Assembly (NCBI GenBank): GCA_003158855.1
Contig: PMLJ01000024.1
Span: 19,150 to 69,024 of the forward strand
Length of the DNA: 49,875 bases
DNA from: Acidimicrobiaceae bacterium
Lineage (GTDB): Bacteria > Actinomycetota > Acidimicrobiia > Acidimicrobiales > RAAP-2
Direction: 5' to 3'
The notes beneath the pieces were generated by a model. That model had not been told where the DNA came from, did no database searches, and saw only the letters and a list, made by a program, of their open reading frames with translations. This document shows positions 16,384-25,501 of the stretch, piece after piece. A program made the translations under genes and the position numbers. Positions within the stretch are counted from its first letter, which is position 1; each line of letters begins with the position of its first letter.

Positions 16384-17403
16384 CTAGGAAAGCGTGTTCC
16401 ATTCGTCGTCGGTCAACCTGCCTAGTCGCTCCATCGAGCTCGGAGCCACGTCCAACGCGATTCGCACCGGGTCGATGTACGAGACGTGGTCCAGTCCCAA
16501 ACGACGCCAAGGCTGAAAGAGCACCCTCGAAGGCGTCTGGTTCGAGTAGACGCCCTGGACCAGGACTCCCTCGTTGGATGCACCCACGACCACCGCGGGG
16601 CGGGCCTTGGACTTCTGATCGGGCTGATCCGGATCGACTGCGTCGAAGGGAACCTCGACGAGGACGACCGAGCCGACGACGGGGTGATCGGGGCTAAAGA
16701 CGGCCAGTTCGCCCGGCGTAAGAGCGACCCGGCGGCGAGTGGCCTGGACTGAAAGGATCTCACCAACCGGTGGACTCACCGCGCGCGCGGGCTTGGGCTT
16801 CTCAACCCGCTTGACCTTCACCGGGCGGGCGGGGCGAGTTAACGCGGCGCCCTGCTTCTTCCTCTTCTCCTCTTCACGGCGCGCGCGGCGCTGCTCGCGA
16901 ACCTCGGCATCGACTTCCTTGGGAACGAGGAGCGATGCGGGAGCGGCGACCTCGGGCAGCTGCGGCAGCTGGAATTCGGCACGTTCCTCGAGGAGTCGGC
17001 GGCAGTGCGCCGCCGCCGGGAATTCCTCGCCGATCGCGAAGGTGAGCAAAGCGACGATGTCGTCGTTGGTCGCACCGTTGGCGAGCAGCTGGTCGACTGC
17101 CGCGTTCAATTGATCGTACGAGGGGGAATCGGCGTGGTCCCCGAGCGCCTCGACCACCTGCTCAAGAGGCGCCAAGGCCAGCAGTTCCAGTATCCCCTTC
17201 ACCGCCGCGATGGGGGCACTCGATGCGAAGGTCGTGACGTCGCGCCGCTGCTGAAGGGTACGAAGTGGCATTCCCACGACGGCCTGGATCTTGTTGTTTC
17301 CCCTCAGATTGAGCGAGTCAACGGTGGCGAGAACGGTGGCGTCGTCGATCTTCAAGAGGCCGCGACGAATCATCTCGGTCGTGCTGCTGGTACTGGTGGA
17401 CAT
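16384..17403 (-). CDS. Protein with helical N-terminal domain and C-terminal PemK/MazF-like (SH3-like barrel) domain
   Basis: 339 residues. Residues about 1-155 are helical and Leu/Ala-rich. Residues about 165-205 are a highly basic Arg/Lys linker. The last ~100 residues resemble the PemK/MazF fold: GSVVLVEVPFDAVDPDQPDQKSKARPAVVV has the GD(x)V and K(S)RPAVVV pattern, followed by VYSNQTPSR and the end of the barrel. No antitoxin gene is next to it. The catalytic Arg/Thr pair of MazF is not obvious, so RNase activity is unproven. It starts 6 bases after the acyl-CoA dehydrogenase stop, so it is the second gene of that operon. The basic linker suggests nucleic-acid or phosphate contact. Confidence 0.6.
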   Translation of the reverse strand: MSTSTSSTTEMIRRGLLKIDDATVLATVDSLNLRGNNKIQAVVGMPLRTLQQRRDVTTFASSAPIAAVKGILELLALAPLEQVVEALGDHADSPSYDQLNAAVDQLLANGATNDDIVALLTFAIGEEFPAAAHCRRLLEERAEFQLPQLPEVAAPASLLVPKEVDAEVREQRRARREEEKRKKQGAALTRPARPVKVKRVEKPKPARAVSPPVGEILSVQATRRRVALTPGELAVFSPDHPVVGSVVLVEVPFDAVDPDQPDQKSKARPAVVVGASNEGVLVQGVYSNQTPSRVLFQPWRRLGLDHVSYIDPVRIALDVAPSSMERLGRLTDDEWNTLS

Positions 17404-17409
17404 TGGTTC

Positions 17410-18552
17410 CTACTTCAAGAGGTGCTTGGAAACGACTACCCGCTGCACCTGGTTGGTTCCCTCATAGATCTGCGTAATCTTCGCGTCGCGCATGTAGCGC
17501 TCGACCGGGAACTCCTTGGTGAAGCCGTAGCCACCCAGTAACTGTACGGCATCGGTCGCCACGCTCATTGCGGTGTCGGACGCGAACGACTTGGCCGCCG
17601 CTCCCAGGTAGGTCAATTGATTGTCGGGGTCACCAGCGTCGATCGCCGCGCACGCCCGGTACACCAACGCGCGCGCCGCCTCGGTGCGAATCGCCATGTC
17701 GGCGAGCATGAATCGCAGGCCCTGCAGCTCGGAGATCGGTGCGCCGAAGGCCTTGCGGCCCTTCATGTAGTTGCCCGCGTAGTCGATCGAGGCCTGAGCG
17801 ATCCCCACCGCCTGAGCGCCAATGGTCGGGCGCGACCGGTCGAGCGTGTGCATCGCGATCTTGAAGCCGTCACCCTCGGCGCCGATGCGGTGCGAAGCAG
17901 GCACGCGCACGTCGTTGAAGACCACCTCACCCGTGGGCGAAGCTCGAAGTCCCATCTTGTCCTCGTGCGCGGGGAACTCCACTCCCCAACCCTTCTCAAC
18001 CAGGAAGCACGTGATGCCGTGGCTGCGCGCTTCGGGATTCGTGGTCGCGAAGACGGTGTAGGTATCCGAGACGCCGGAGTTCGTGATCCAGTACTTGGAG
18101 CCGTTCAAGATGTAGTCGTCACCGTCTCTCACGGCGCTGCAGCGCATTGAAGCTACGTCCGATCCGGCGTCGGCCTCTGAGAGGCAGTAGCTCGACTGGA
18201 TCTCACCGGCGGCGACCCTGGGCAGGTACTCGCGCTTGATCTCCTCGCTGGCGAAGTTCATGACTGGCAGCATGCCCAGCTTCGAGATCAGCACCGTGAC
18301 CGAAGTCGACGCGCACCCGCGCGCAAGCTCCTCGGCCATGATCGCCTGAGTCACCATGTCGGCGCCCGCGCCGCCGTAGGCCTCGGGAATGCCCAGCGAC
18401 GGAAGCTCCATCTCGACGCACGCGTCGAAACTCTCCTGAGGGAACGTCTGCTCGCGGTCGTGGTGAGCAGCGTGCGGGGCGACGCGCTCGTCCACGAAAC
18501 TACGCATCACGTCTCGAAAAGCGCGCTGCTCACTGTTCAGGTCAAAACTCAT
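17410..18552 (-). CDS. Acyl-CoA dehydrogenase
   Basis: Standard 380-residue short/branched-chain type. Landmarks are the N-terminal MSFDLNSEQRAFRDVMRSFV, YCLSEADAGSDVASM (substrate loop), YILNGSKYWITNSG (flavin), DRSRPTIGAQAVGIAQ, QLLGGYGFTKEFPVERYMRD and IYEGTNQVQR with the catalytic Glu. It produces 2-enoyl-CoA and passes electrons to electron-transferring flavoprotein. ATG start at 18552. It is followed 6 bases later by the PemK-like gene. Branched-chain or short-chain acyl-CoA is likely given IcmF in the window, but the substrate is not decided. Confidence 0.95.
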   Translation of the reverse strand: MSFDLNSEQRAFRDVMRSFVDERVAPHAAHHDREQTFPQESFDACVEMELPSLGIPEAYGGAGADMVTQAIMAEELARGCASTSVTVLISKLGMLPVMNFASEEIKREYLPRVAAGEIQSSYCLSEADAGSDVASMRCSAVRDGDDYILNGSKYWITNSGVSDTYTVFATTNPEARSHGITCFLVEKGWGVEFPAHEDKMGLRASPTGEVVFNDVRVPASHRIGAEGDGFKIAMHTLDRSRPTIGAQAVGIAQASIDYAGNYMKGRKAFGAPISELQGLRFMLADMAIRTEAARALVYRACAAIDAGDPDNQLTYLGAAAKSFASDTAMSVATDAVQLLGGYGFTKEFPVERYMRDAKITQIYEGTNQVQRVVVSKHLLK

Positions 18553-18575
18553 GTTGATTCCTTGGATAGTGGGGG

Positions 18576-19043
18576 CTATAGGGAAGAGTTCGTCGGCAGC
18601 AGGAGCTGCTCATCGTTCACGTCGTCGACGAAGCGGCGTTGCGCAACGTAACTGTGGGCGAGCCCGGCGAAGGGGACACAACGTTGATGGCTGACGACGT
18701 CAGCCTCACGAAGTCTGAAGAGATCCAGGGTGATCAGCACGTCACCAAGAATCGGGCCCCGGCCCGCGAGGCTGGCCCGCTTGGCGGCAACGACTGCGAT
18801 ACCGGTTTCAACATCATGACGATCGTGCTCGTGGGCGAACTTCAACTTGGCGACCTCACGCTGAGCAATGGTGAGCGCAAACCCTTCCCCCGGCGCAGGC
18901 GTTCCGTGGCCCGCGCCGGCCGAACGGGTGGGTGAACGCTGGAGCCCGGGCTTTGGGATCCTGGCGAGCTCTGGAGTGGCGGTCGTCATGGTGCGGCGAA
19001 CCTCGCCCGCTGCAGGGACTGGGGAAAACGTCGGTTGGGTCAC
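18576..19043 (-). CDS. Conserved actinobacterial hypothetical protein
   Basis: 155 residues. The C-terminal two-thirds look conserved: GHGTPAPGEGFALTIAQRE, KLKFAHEHDRHDVETGIA, VVAAKRASLAGRGP, and FAGLAHSYVAQRRFVD near the end. The His/Asp-rich HEHDRHD could bind metal. There are no membrane segments. The N-terminal ~25 residues are Pro/Thr-rich, and a later start is possible. It sits between ilvE and the acyl-CoA dehydrogenase on the same strand, with gaps of 23-26 bases. Function unknown; I recall similar proteins only as hypotheticals. Confidence 0.68.
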   Translation of the reverse strand: MTQPTFSPVPAAGEVRRTMTTATPELARIPKPGLQRSPTRSAGAGHGTPAPGEGFALTIAQREVAKLKFAHEHDRHDVETGIAVVAAKRASLAGRGPILGDVLITLDLFRLREADVVSHQRCVPFAGLAHSYVAQRRFVDDVNDEQLLLPTNSSL

Positions 19044-19069
19044 GCTTCGAGACTATCTCTCGCAGTCAC

Positions 19070-19996
19070 CTAGACCCTCGCCAGCCAACTCTCGTACTCG
19101 GGAATCTCGCCTCGCACCGCCCTGTGGTACGTCGTCTGGACCGCCCTCGTGATGGGGCCCGGCCTTCCGTCGCCCACGAGACGGTCGTCCACCGATCCGA
19201 TCGGAACAACCTCCGCCGCAGTTCCGGTGAGGAAGGCCTCGTCGGCGAGGTACAGATCGTCACGGCGCATCGCCTCGAAGCTCACCTCGTAGCCGAGGTC
19301 ATTCGCGATCTTCACGATGCTCGCCTGGGTGATGCCCCTCAACGCGCCCGCTTCGGATGGAGGAGGACTGATCAGCAGGCCATCACGCACGATGAAGAGG
19401 TTCTCGCCGGTGCACTCGGAGATCCGCGCGTCGGGCCCGAGCATGATCGCCTCGTCGTAGCCGGCCTTCAAGGCCTCCACCTTCGCGAGGCTCGAGTTCA
19501 CGTAGCCGCCCACCGTCTTCGACGCCGTCGGCATGGCGTTGGGAGCGTGGCGTGTCCACGAGGAGATCTTCATTCTCACCCCGTTCTCTACGCCCTCGTC
19601 ACCCAGGTACGCCCCCCACGGCCACGCGGCAATCGCCACGTTCACCGGACACGGCAGCGGGTTGATGCCCATTTCGCCGTAGCCCAAGTAGACCAGCGGT
19701 CGCAGGTAGCAGCCGTCTTGGAGATCGTTCACGCGCACGACGTCCTTGGTCGCCTCGATGAGTTCCTCGAGGCTGAAGGGAACGTCGATCATCAAGATCT
19801 TGCAGCTATTGAGAAGCCGCTGGATGTGCTCGCGGAGACGAAACACCGCGACGCCGTTGGGGGTCTTGTACGCGCGGATGCCTTCAAACGCTCCGGTGCC
19901 GTAATGCAACGTGTGGCTGAGCACGTGCACGTTGGCCTGCTCCCAGTCAACGAGGACTCCGTCCATCCAGATCTTCTTCGTGGGCGTTATAGGCAT
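19070..19996 (-). CDS. ilvE: Branched-chain amino acid aminotransferase IlvE
   Basis: Fold-type IV PLP enzyme that transaminates 2-oxoisocaproate, 2-oxoisovalerate and 3-methyl-2-oxopentanoate with glutamate, the last step of Leu, Val and Ile synthesis. Landmarks: IWMDG and LHYGTGAFEGIRAY at the N-terminus, the PLP Lys in ASKTVGGYVNS, GYDEAIMLG, CTGENLFIV and FLTGTAAEVVPI. 308 residues is the normal length. The ATG directly follows the leuB stop (TAAATG), so the two are one transcript and translation is probably coupled. Confidence 0.95.
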   Translation of the reverse strand: MPITPTKKIWMDGVLVDWEQANVHVLSHTLHYGTGAFEGIRAYKTPNGVAVFRLREHIQRLLNSCKILMIDVPFSLEELIEATKDVVRVNDLQDGCYLRPLVYLGYGEMGINPLPCPVNVAIAAWPWGAYLGDEGVENGVRMKISSWTRHAPNAMPTASKTVGGYVNSSLAKVEALKAGYDEAIMLGPDARISECTGENLFIVRDGLLISPPPSEAGALRGITQASIVKIANDLGYEVSFEAMRRDDLYLADEAFLTGTAAEVVPIGSVDDRLVGDGRPGPITRAVQTTYHRAVRGEIPEYESWLARV

Positions 19997-21016
19997 TTAC
20001 AACCTCTCAATTAGTTGATTCGTGACACCGGCAGTGCCGAGGGCGGCAACGTCACCATGGAATTCTCGCACCGCGATCGCCATGGCGGACGCCGCCTCTG
20101 TCTCGCCCAGATGTTCGAGCATCAGAACCGCTGATGAGACGGCCGCCAGCGGATTGGCCTTGCCGGTCCCGGCGATGTCGTGGGCGGCGCCGTGCACAGG
20201 CTCGAACATCGAGGCGCTCGCGCGCTCGGGGTTCAGATTAGCGCTCGCGGCGAAGCCAATCCCGCCCGTGACTGCACCCGCCAGGTCCGAAAGGATGTCA
20301 CCGAAAAGATTGTCGGTGACGATGACGCCGTAACGCTCGGGGCTCTCGACCAGGTAGATGCAAGCGGCGTCAACGTGGTTGTAGTCGACGACCACGTTGG
20401 GATACTCGGCGCCAACCTCCCTCACGACGCGGACCCACAGTTCGCCCGAGAACGTCAGCACGTTGGTCTTGTGCACCAGAGTCAGTTTCGGTCGCGACAG
20501 TTTCGCCGCGCGCTCGAAGGCGTACCGTACGCAGCGCTCGACGCCGAAGCGGGTGTTTACCGAACCCTGGGTCGCGACCTCGTGGGGGGTGCCGTGGCGA
20601 AGGACTCCGCCCTCCCCGGCGTAGGGCCCCTCAGTGTTCTCACGCACGATGGCGAATTCACAGCCTTCCGCGAGCGAACCCGTCACCCCGCGAAAGGGGC
20701 GGTAGTTGATGTAGAGATCAAGCCCGAAACGGATGCGCAGCAAGAGTCCGCGCTCCAAGACGCCCCCGGGTATCCGGGTGTCCCCGATCGCGGGGCCGAT
20801 TGCTCCCAACAAGATGGCGTCGTAGCCACGGAGTTCCTCCAGGGTGGCGTCATCGAGCACGAAGCCGTCAGCGAGGTAGCGGGCCGCCCCCAACTCGTAC
20901 GGCGTGGTCTGGATCGCGACGCCGGCGGCGCGGACCACCTCGAGCGCGGCGTCGGTGACCTCCGGGCCAATGCCATCGCCCCCGAGCACGGCCACGCGGT
21001 ACGTGCGTTGGTTCAT
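19997..21016 (-). CDS. leuB: 3-isopropylmalate dehydrogenase LeuB
   Basis: NAD-dependent oxidation and decarboxylation of 3-isopropylmalate to 2-oxoisocaproate, cytoplasmic. Landmarks: [37 protein letters not shown], the [13 protein letters not shown] metal site and [20 protein letters not shown]. It is the short actinobacterial form of about 339 residues. The start ATG 21016 is supported by GAGGAG ten bases upstream; an open extension to 21139 has no family similarity. It is divergent from greA across a 122-base gap and is followed at once by ilvE. Confidence 0.96.
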   Translation of the reverse strand: MNQRTYRVAVLGGDGIGPEVTDAALEVVRAAGVAIQTTPYELGAARYLADGFVLDDATLEELRGYDAILLGAIGPAIGDTRIPGGVLERGLLLRIRFGLDLYINYRPFRGVTGSLAEGCEFAIVRENTEGPYAGEGGVLRHGTPHEVATQGSVNTRFGVERCVRYAFERAAKLSRPKLTLVHKTNVLTFSGELWVRVVREVGAEYPNVVVDYNHVDAACIYLVESPERYGVIVTDNLFGDILSDLAGAVTGGIGFAASANLNPERASASMFEPVHGAAHDIAGTGKANPLAAVSSAVLMLEHLGETEAASAMAIAVREFHGDVAALGTAGVTNQLIERL

Positions 21017-21102
21017 TGGTCTTCGTCTCCTCGTTTCTTCCATTTTGGTCCGCCGCATCGGTGAATGGCAAACCCGCCGAGTTTGGGAGGGCAGGGTGGC
21101 AG

Positions 21103-21123
21103 TAGAATTGGAATTTCTCCAAT
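21103..21123. promoter_or_regulatory. Possible greA -10 box overlapping a small dyad
   Basis: TAGAAT (21103-21108) is a good actinobacterial -10 box. It runs into the dyad ATTGGA-ATTTC-TCCAAT (21107-21123), just upstream of the greA ribosome binding site (GAGG). A clear -35 was not found at the usual spacing. The dyad could be an operator or the start of a 5' hairpin. Confidence 0.35.
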
Positions 21124-21138
21124 AGTTGAGGTAGCGCA

Positions 21139-21615
21139 ATGGCGAGCGAAATTCATCGCATCACCCAAGAGACCCTGGACAAGCTTCGAGCCGAATACCG
21201 CCACCTGACCACGGTCGGGCGTACCGACATCGCCCGGGTCATCGAAGCGGCCCGTCTCCTTGGCGACCTCAGCGAGAACGGCGACTACCACGCCGCGAAG
21301 GACCACCAGGGCAAGATGGAGTCTCGGATCCGCCAGATCGACAACGTGATCAGGAACCACGAGATAGTGGCACGCGACAGGAACGCCCAGATCGTCCAGC
21401 ACGCGTCGATCGTCCGGGTCGTTTATGAGGGCGACCCCGACGACGACTTCCAGGAGTTCTTCATAGGTTCCATCGAGGAGAAGCCTGATGGCGTGCTCGT
21501 TGCGTCGCCCACGTCGCCTCTCGGCGCGGCCCTTCTCGGTAAGTCCATTGGCGAGGTCGTCAACTACGAAGCGCCCTCGGGGGTGCTTCAAGTGAAGATC
21601 GTGGGGCTTCGATAA
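21139..21615 (+). CDS. greA: Transcription elongation factor GreA
   Basis: Enters the RNA polymerase secondary channel and stimulates cleavage of backtracked RNA. The coiled-coil tip sequence [20 protein letters not shown] carries the two essential acidic residues (Asp and Glu of DLSEN). The C-terminal FKBP-like globular domain follows ([20 protein letters not shown]). 158 residues is normal. ATG start with GAGG upstream. The next gene, leuC, starts 2 bases after its stop, an unusual operon of greA with leuCD that would tie leucine enzymes to a growth-linked promoter. Confidence 0.95.
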   Translation: MASEIHRITQETLDKLRAEYRHLTTVGRTDIARVIEAARLLGDLSENGDYHAAKDHQGKMESRIRQIDNVIRNHEIVARDRNAQIVQHASIVRVVYEGDPDDDFQEFFIGSIEEKPDGVLVASPTSPLGAALLGKSIGEVVNYEAPSGVLQVKIVGLR

Positions 21616-21617
21616 AC

Positions 21618-23021
21618 GTGGGCCGCACACTCTTCGAGAAGATCTGGGAAGAACACGTGGTTGCGTCGCCCGACGGCGAACCAACTCTTATCTACATCGA
21701 CCTGCACCTGGTCCACGAAGTCACGAGCCCCCAGGCCTTCGACGGCCTGCGTCTCAACGGACGAACTGTACGTCGTCCGGACCGCACGCTCGCGACCGCC
21801 GACCACAACGTGCCGACCGACCCGATTTCGACGCCGGTGAAGGATCCCGTCTCCCGTCGCCAACTGGAGGCGCTCGAAGCGAACTGCCACGAGTTCGGCA
21901 TCACGGTGTTCCCCCGGGGCCACGAGAACCAGGGCATCGTCCACGTCATCGGACCCGAGCTGGGCGTCACTCAGCCCGGAATGACCATTGTCTGCGGCGA
22001 CTCGCACACGTCCACCCATGGGGCATTCGGGTCGCTCGCCTTCGGAATCGGCACCAGCGAGGTGGAGCACGTGCTCGCCACGCAAACGCTTCCCCAGCAA
22101 AGGGCCAGGACCATGGCCGTCATCGTCAACGGCCAGGCTCCGGCTGACGTGAGCGCGAAGGACATCGTGCTCGCCATCGTCGCCGAGCTGGGCACGGGCG
22201 GGGGCGCTGGATACGTGATCGAGTATCGCGGCGAGGCCATAACCGCTCTTTCGATGGAGGGTCGCATGACGATCTGCAACATGAGCATCGAAGCCGGGGC
22301 TCGCGCGGGACTCGTGGCCGTGGACGAGACCACCATTGACTATCTGCGCGGCCGCCCGGGCGTGCCCGAGGGCGATGAGTTCGAGGTGTTGGCGGATCGC
22401 TGGCGCTCGTACGTGAGCGACGCCGATGCCGAGTTTGACGCCGAATTGACGATCGATGCCTCGCAACTCGTGCCGTTCATCACGTGGGGGACCAATCCGG
22501 CCCAAGTTGTGGCCCTGAGCGGCGTGGTCCCGTCACCCGACGAGTACGACGATCCGGATGCGAAGGGCACCACCGAGCGGTCGCTCGCCTACATGGGCCT
22601 CGCGCCCGGCACGCTCGTTCGAGACATCCCGGTGGATGTCGTGTTCATCGGCTCGTGCACGAATTCGCGGATCGAGGATCTTCGCGCAGCGGCCGCGGTC
22701 GCCAGCGGGAATCGCGTCGCCGAAGGAGTGCGCGCGCTCGTTGTCCCGGGTTCCCATCGGGTGAAGAAGCAGGCGGAGGAAGAGGGGCTCGACCAGATCT
22801 TCCTCGACGCCGGTTTCGAATGGCGCGAACCGGGCTGTTCGATGTGCCTCGGCATGAATCCAGATCAGCTGAAGATGGGCCAGCGCAGTGCCTCCACGTC
22901 AAATCGAAACTTCGAAGGGCGCCAAGGTCGAGGGGGTCGCACCCACCTCGTCTCGCCGGTCGTCGCCGCCGCAACCGCCATCAAGGGACGATTCGCGACA
23001 CCGGACGAGGTTGGATCGTGA
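21618..23021 (+). CDS. leuC: 3-isopropylmalate dehydratase large subunit LeuC
   Basis: Aconitase-family subunit carrying the [4Fe-4S] cluster. It isomerises 2-isopropylmalate to 3-isopropylmalate together with LeuD. Cluster cysteines are in IGSCTNSR and GCSMCLGMN. Other landmarks are [29 protein letters not shown] and NRNFEGRQG. 467 residues is the normal bacterial form. The GTG start follows greA by 2 bases. The stop TGA overlaps the leuD start (GTGA at 23018-23021). Confidence 0.97.
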   Translation: MGRTLFEKIWEEHVVASPDGEPTLIYIDLHLVHEVTSPQAFDGLRLNGRTVRRPDRTLATADHNVPTDPISTPVKDPVSRRQLEALEANCHEFGITVFPRGHENQGIVHVIGPELGVTQPGMTIVCGDSHTSTHGAFGSLAFGIGTSEVEHVLATQTLPQQRARTMAVIVNGQAPADVSAKDIVLAIVAELGTGGGAGYVIEYRGEAITALSMEGRMTICNMSIEAGARAGLVAVDETTIDYLRGRPGVPEGDEFEVLADRWRSYVSDADAEFDAELTIDASQLVPFITWGTNPAQVVALSGVVPSPDEYDDPDAKGTTERSLAYMGLAPGTLVRDIPVDVVFIGSCTNSRIEDLRAAAAVASGNRVAEGVRALVVPGSHRVKKQAEEEGLDQIFLDAGFEWREPGCSMCLGMNPDQLKMGQRSASTSNRNFEGRQGRGGRTHLVSPVVAAATAIKGRFATPDEVGS

Positions 23022-23635
23022 AGCCGGTTCGAATCCTCGAAGGTCACGCCGTTCCCCTCGAGCGCTCGGACGTCGACACCGACCAGATCATCCCTTCTGA
23101 CTGGTTGAAACGCGTAGAACGAACTGGATTCGGGCGAGGACTCTTCAGCGAGTGGCGCGATGATCCCACGTTCGTACTGAACGACCAGAGTTACGTCGGC
23201 GCATCGATCCTGATCGCCGGCCCTCGCTTCGGAACCGGTTCATCGCGCGAACACGCCGTGTGGGCGTTGATGGACTACGGCTTCGTCGCGGTGATTGCCC
23301 CTTCGTTCGGCGACATCTTCCGAAACAACTCATCCAAGCAGGGGCTGGTGATAGTCCAGCTGCCCCAAGAGGACGTCGACCAGCTCACCCAGCTCGTCAA
23401 GGACGAGCCGACGCGGCTCGTCGTCGTTGACGTCGAACACCTGCGAGTGGAGGTCCCCGAGACAGGTTGGCAGCGGTCGTTCGACCTCGACCCCATGACC
23501 CGCGAGCGCTTGCTCAACGGCTGGGACGACATCGGACTCACCATGCGGCGCGAATCAGCGATCACCCGCTACGAGGCGACGAGCCACGCGCCGACATTGG
23601 CCGGCGTCTTCGATGAAGACGGACACACCGGGTAG
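23018..23635 (+). CDS. leuD: 3-isopropylmalate dehydratase small subunit LeuD
   Basis: Swivel domain partner of LeuC. Landmarks: [33 protein letters not shown] (the GSSREHA motif), and [16 protein letters not shown]. 205 residues. GTG start at 23018 overlaps the leuC stop by 4 bases, giving translational coupling and the 1:1 output the enzyme needs. It ends 46 bases before the convergent fabG-like gene. Confidence 0.97.
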   Translation: MKPVRILEGHAVPLERSDVDTDQIIPSDWLKRVERTGFGRGLFSEWRDDPTFVLNDQSYVGASILIAGPRFGTGSSREHAVWALMDYGFVAVIAPSFGDIFRNNSSKQGLVIVQLPQEDVDQLTQLVKDEPTRLVVVDVEHLRVEVPETGWQRSFDLDPMTRERLLNGWDDIGLTMRRESAITRYEATSHAPTLAGVFDEDGHTG

Positions 23636-23681
23636 ATCGGTCCGCGCCACGCGCCCGGCCACGTCGGCGTTGCGCAGGGAC

Positions 23682-24434
23682 CTAGTTGGTCGGGCCCCCG
23701 GCCACGTACAGCACCTGTCCCGATACGAACGACGAACGCTCGTCGGCGAAGAAGGCCACCGCGTTGGCGATGTCCTCGGGTTGGCCCGCCCTGCCCACCG
23801 GAATCTGCTTGACCACGGCGTTCTCAAACTGATCGAATGGAACACCCATCCGCTCGGCGGTTGCGTGCGTCATGGCGGTCACCACGAATCCCGGCGCGAC
23901 GGCGTTGACGGTGACACCGTAACGACCCAGCTCGATCGCGAGCGTCTTGGTGAAGCCCTGGAGGCCCGCCTTCGCCGCCGAGTAGTTCGCCTGCCCGCGA
24001 TTGCCCAAGGCCGACGTGCTCGACATGTTGATGATTCGGCCCCATCCGGCCTCGGTCATGAAGCGCTGCGCCGCGCGGCTCATCAGGAACGCGCCGCCGA
24101 GATGGACGTCCATCACGGTGCGCCAGTCCGACAGGTCCATCTTGAAGAGCAAGTTGTCGCGCAGGACCCCCGCGTTGTTGACCAGTATCAAGGGCGCACC
24201 CAAGCCTTCGGCGATCTTGGCGATCGCTTCGGTCACCGATGTCTCGTCACTCACGTCTGCGCCGACCGCGAGAGCGTTGCGGCCCTTGGCCTTGACGGCG
24301 TTGACCGTGTCGGCGCAGGCGCCGGCGTCCAGGTCGAGAACGGCGACGTCGTGACCTTCTTCAGCCAGCCGAACGGCCACGGCCGCTCCAATTCCGCGCG
24401 CAGCTCCGGTCACCAGTGCAACTCGATTCGTCAT
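23682..24434 (-). CDS. Short-chain dehydrogenase, 3-oxoacyl-ACP/CoA reductase (FabG-like)
   Basis: NAD(P)H-dependent Rossmann enzyme of about 250 residues. TGAARGIG (about 9-16) binds the cofactor, NNAG lies at about 86-89, and the catalytic Ser139, Tyr151 and Lys155 form the S-Y-K triad. The C-terminus SSFVSGQVLYVAGG is typical of FabG. The second of two ATGs (24434) has the better spacing from GGGAG. It is convergent with leuD. It stands alone, so a role in polyester, fatty acid or beta-oxidation chemistry cannot be decided. Confidence 0.92.
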   Translation of the reverse strand: MTNRVALVTGAARGIGAAVAVRLAEEGHDVAVLDLDAGACADTVNAVKAKGRNALAVGADVSDETSVTEAIAKIAEGLGAPLILVNNAGVLRDNLLFKMDLSDWRTVMDVHLGGAFLMSRAAQRFMTEAGWGRIINMSSTSALGNRGQANYSAAKAGLQGFTKTLAIELGRYGVTVNAVAPGFVVTAMTHATAERMGVPFDQFENAVVKQIPVGRAGQPEDIANAVAFFADERSSFVSGQVLYVAGGPTN

Positions 24435-24653
24435 CATTCTCCCTTTGCTACGCGTCGTTGAACGCGGATCTGCCATCAGGCTCGATGTCGACCCCGAAGT
24501 CTCCCTCAGGCCGTTGAGCCGTTCAAAATCAATTTAGTCAACATTGTGAAGTCCAAAATGCGCAAGCATTGCTGGCGTGAGCCTCCCGACGAATCTTCCG
24601 AGATTGATGTCCGGTGCACCGGTCGGGCCTCGCGGCGTGCGGGCACGACCCTG

Positions 24654-25337
24654 ATGCGCATCGTGAGCTTGGTGCCGTCACTCACCGAGACCCTTTCCAC
24701 GTGGGACCGCACGCCGATCGCGTGCACCCGATTCTGCGAGCGCGGCGATCTCGCCCACGTGGGCGGCACAAAAGACCCGCAGATCACTGCAATCACGGCG
24801 CTGCAGCCGGACCTGATCGTCATGGATGCCGAAGAGAACCGCCGCGAGGACCACGATGAACTCGTCGCGCTCGGGCTCGAAGTCCACGTCGTCCACATTC
24901 GAGCGCTCGGCGACGTCAACCCGGCCATGCGGGTGCTCTCGGAACGCGTTGACGGGAAGTGGAGACCGCTCATCCTCGAGACGGCAGTCCCGATGAGAGT
25001 TCGGGCGTTCGTGCCGATTTGGCGCCGACCGTGGATGGCGCTCGGGCAACCGACGTACGGGTCGTCCTTGCTGGAGCACCTCGGCGTCGCCACCGAGTTC
25101 GCCGAACGCGGACCGTACCCAATGGTCGACCTGGATGAGGCCGCACGGCGCCATCCCGACGTCGTGCTGGCTCCGAGTGAGCCGTATCCCTTCTCTCGGC
25201 GCCAGTTGGGCGAACTGGAATCCGTCGCGCCCGCGATCTTCCTCGACGGGAAGGATCTCTTCTGGTGGGGGGTGCGAACGGAGGGAGCCCTGACGCGCCT
25301 CGCCGACGCGCTCTCAACAATTCGGAGTTCCTCGTAG
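24654..25337 (+). CDS. BtuF/helical-backbone metal-receptor-like protein without signal peptide
   Basis: 227 residues resembling the periplasmic-binding fold of cobalamin/siderophore receptors: MRIVSLVPSLTETL at the start, TRFCERGDLAHVGGTKDP, LQPDLIVMDAEENRREDHDEL, GSSLLEHLGVATEF and a C-terminal lobe with FLDGKDLFWWG. Two lobes joined by a helix are expected. There is no signal peptide or lipobox, and no ABC permease is next to it, so it is predicted cytoplasmic. The cytoplasmic form is recurrent in genomes beside acyl-CoA and B12 genes. The start ATG 24654 fits the family. An open extension to 24546 has no similarity and no clear ribosome site. Confidence 0.8.
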   Translation: MRIVSLVPSLTETLSTWDRTPIACTRFCERGDLAHVGGTKDPQITAITALQPDLIVMDAEENRREDHDELVALGLEVHVVHIRALGDVNPAMRVLSERVDGKWRPLILETAVPMRVRAFVPIWRRPWMALGQPTYGSSLLEHLGVATEFAERGPYPMVDLDEAARRHPDVVLAPSEPYPFSRRQLGELESVAPAIFLDGKDLFWWGVRTEGALTRLADALSTIRSSS

Positions 25338-25501
25338 GCGCACGGGCGGGTTCAGGATCCTTGCGGCCATCGCTGGATCGTGGGCTCCCCGTGGTTGTTG
25401 AACCCGTTACCGATCCCGATCACCGCTTCACGAGTTCAAAACGCCGGTGGCGTCGACAACGTCGCGCGGCGGTGAAGGCACAGGCAAAGGCAACTATCTT
25501 G

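Noticed and set aside
23020-23040. GTTCGAATCC resembling a tRNA T-arm near the leuD start
   Set aside because: It is the Val-Arg-Ile-Leu coding sequence of leuD, with no acceptor or anticodon arms around it.
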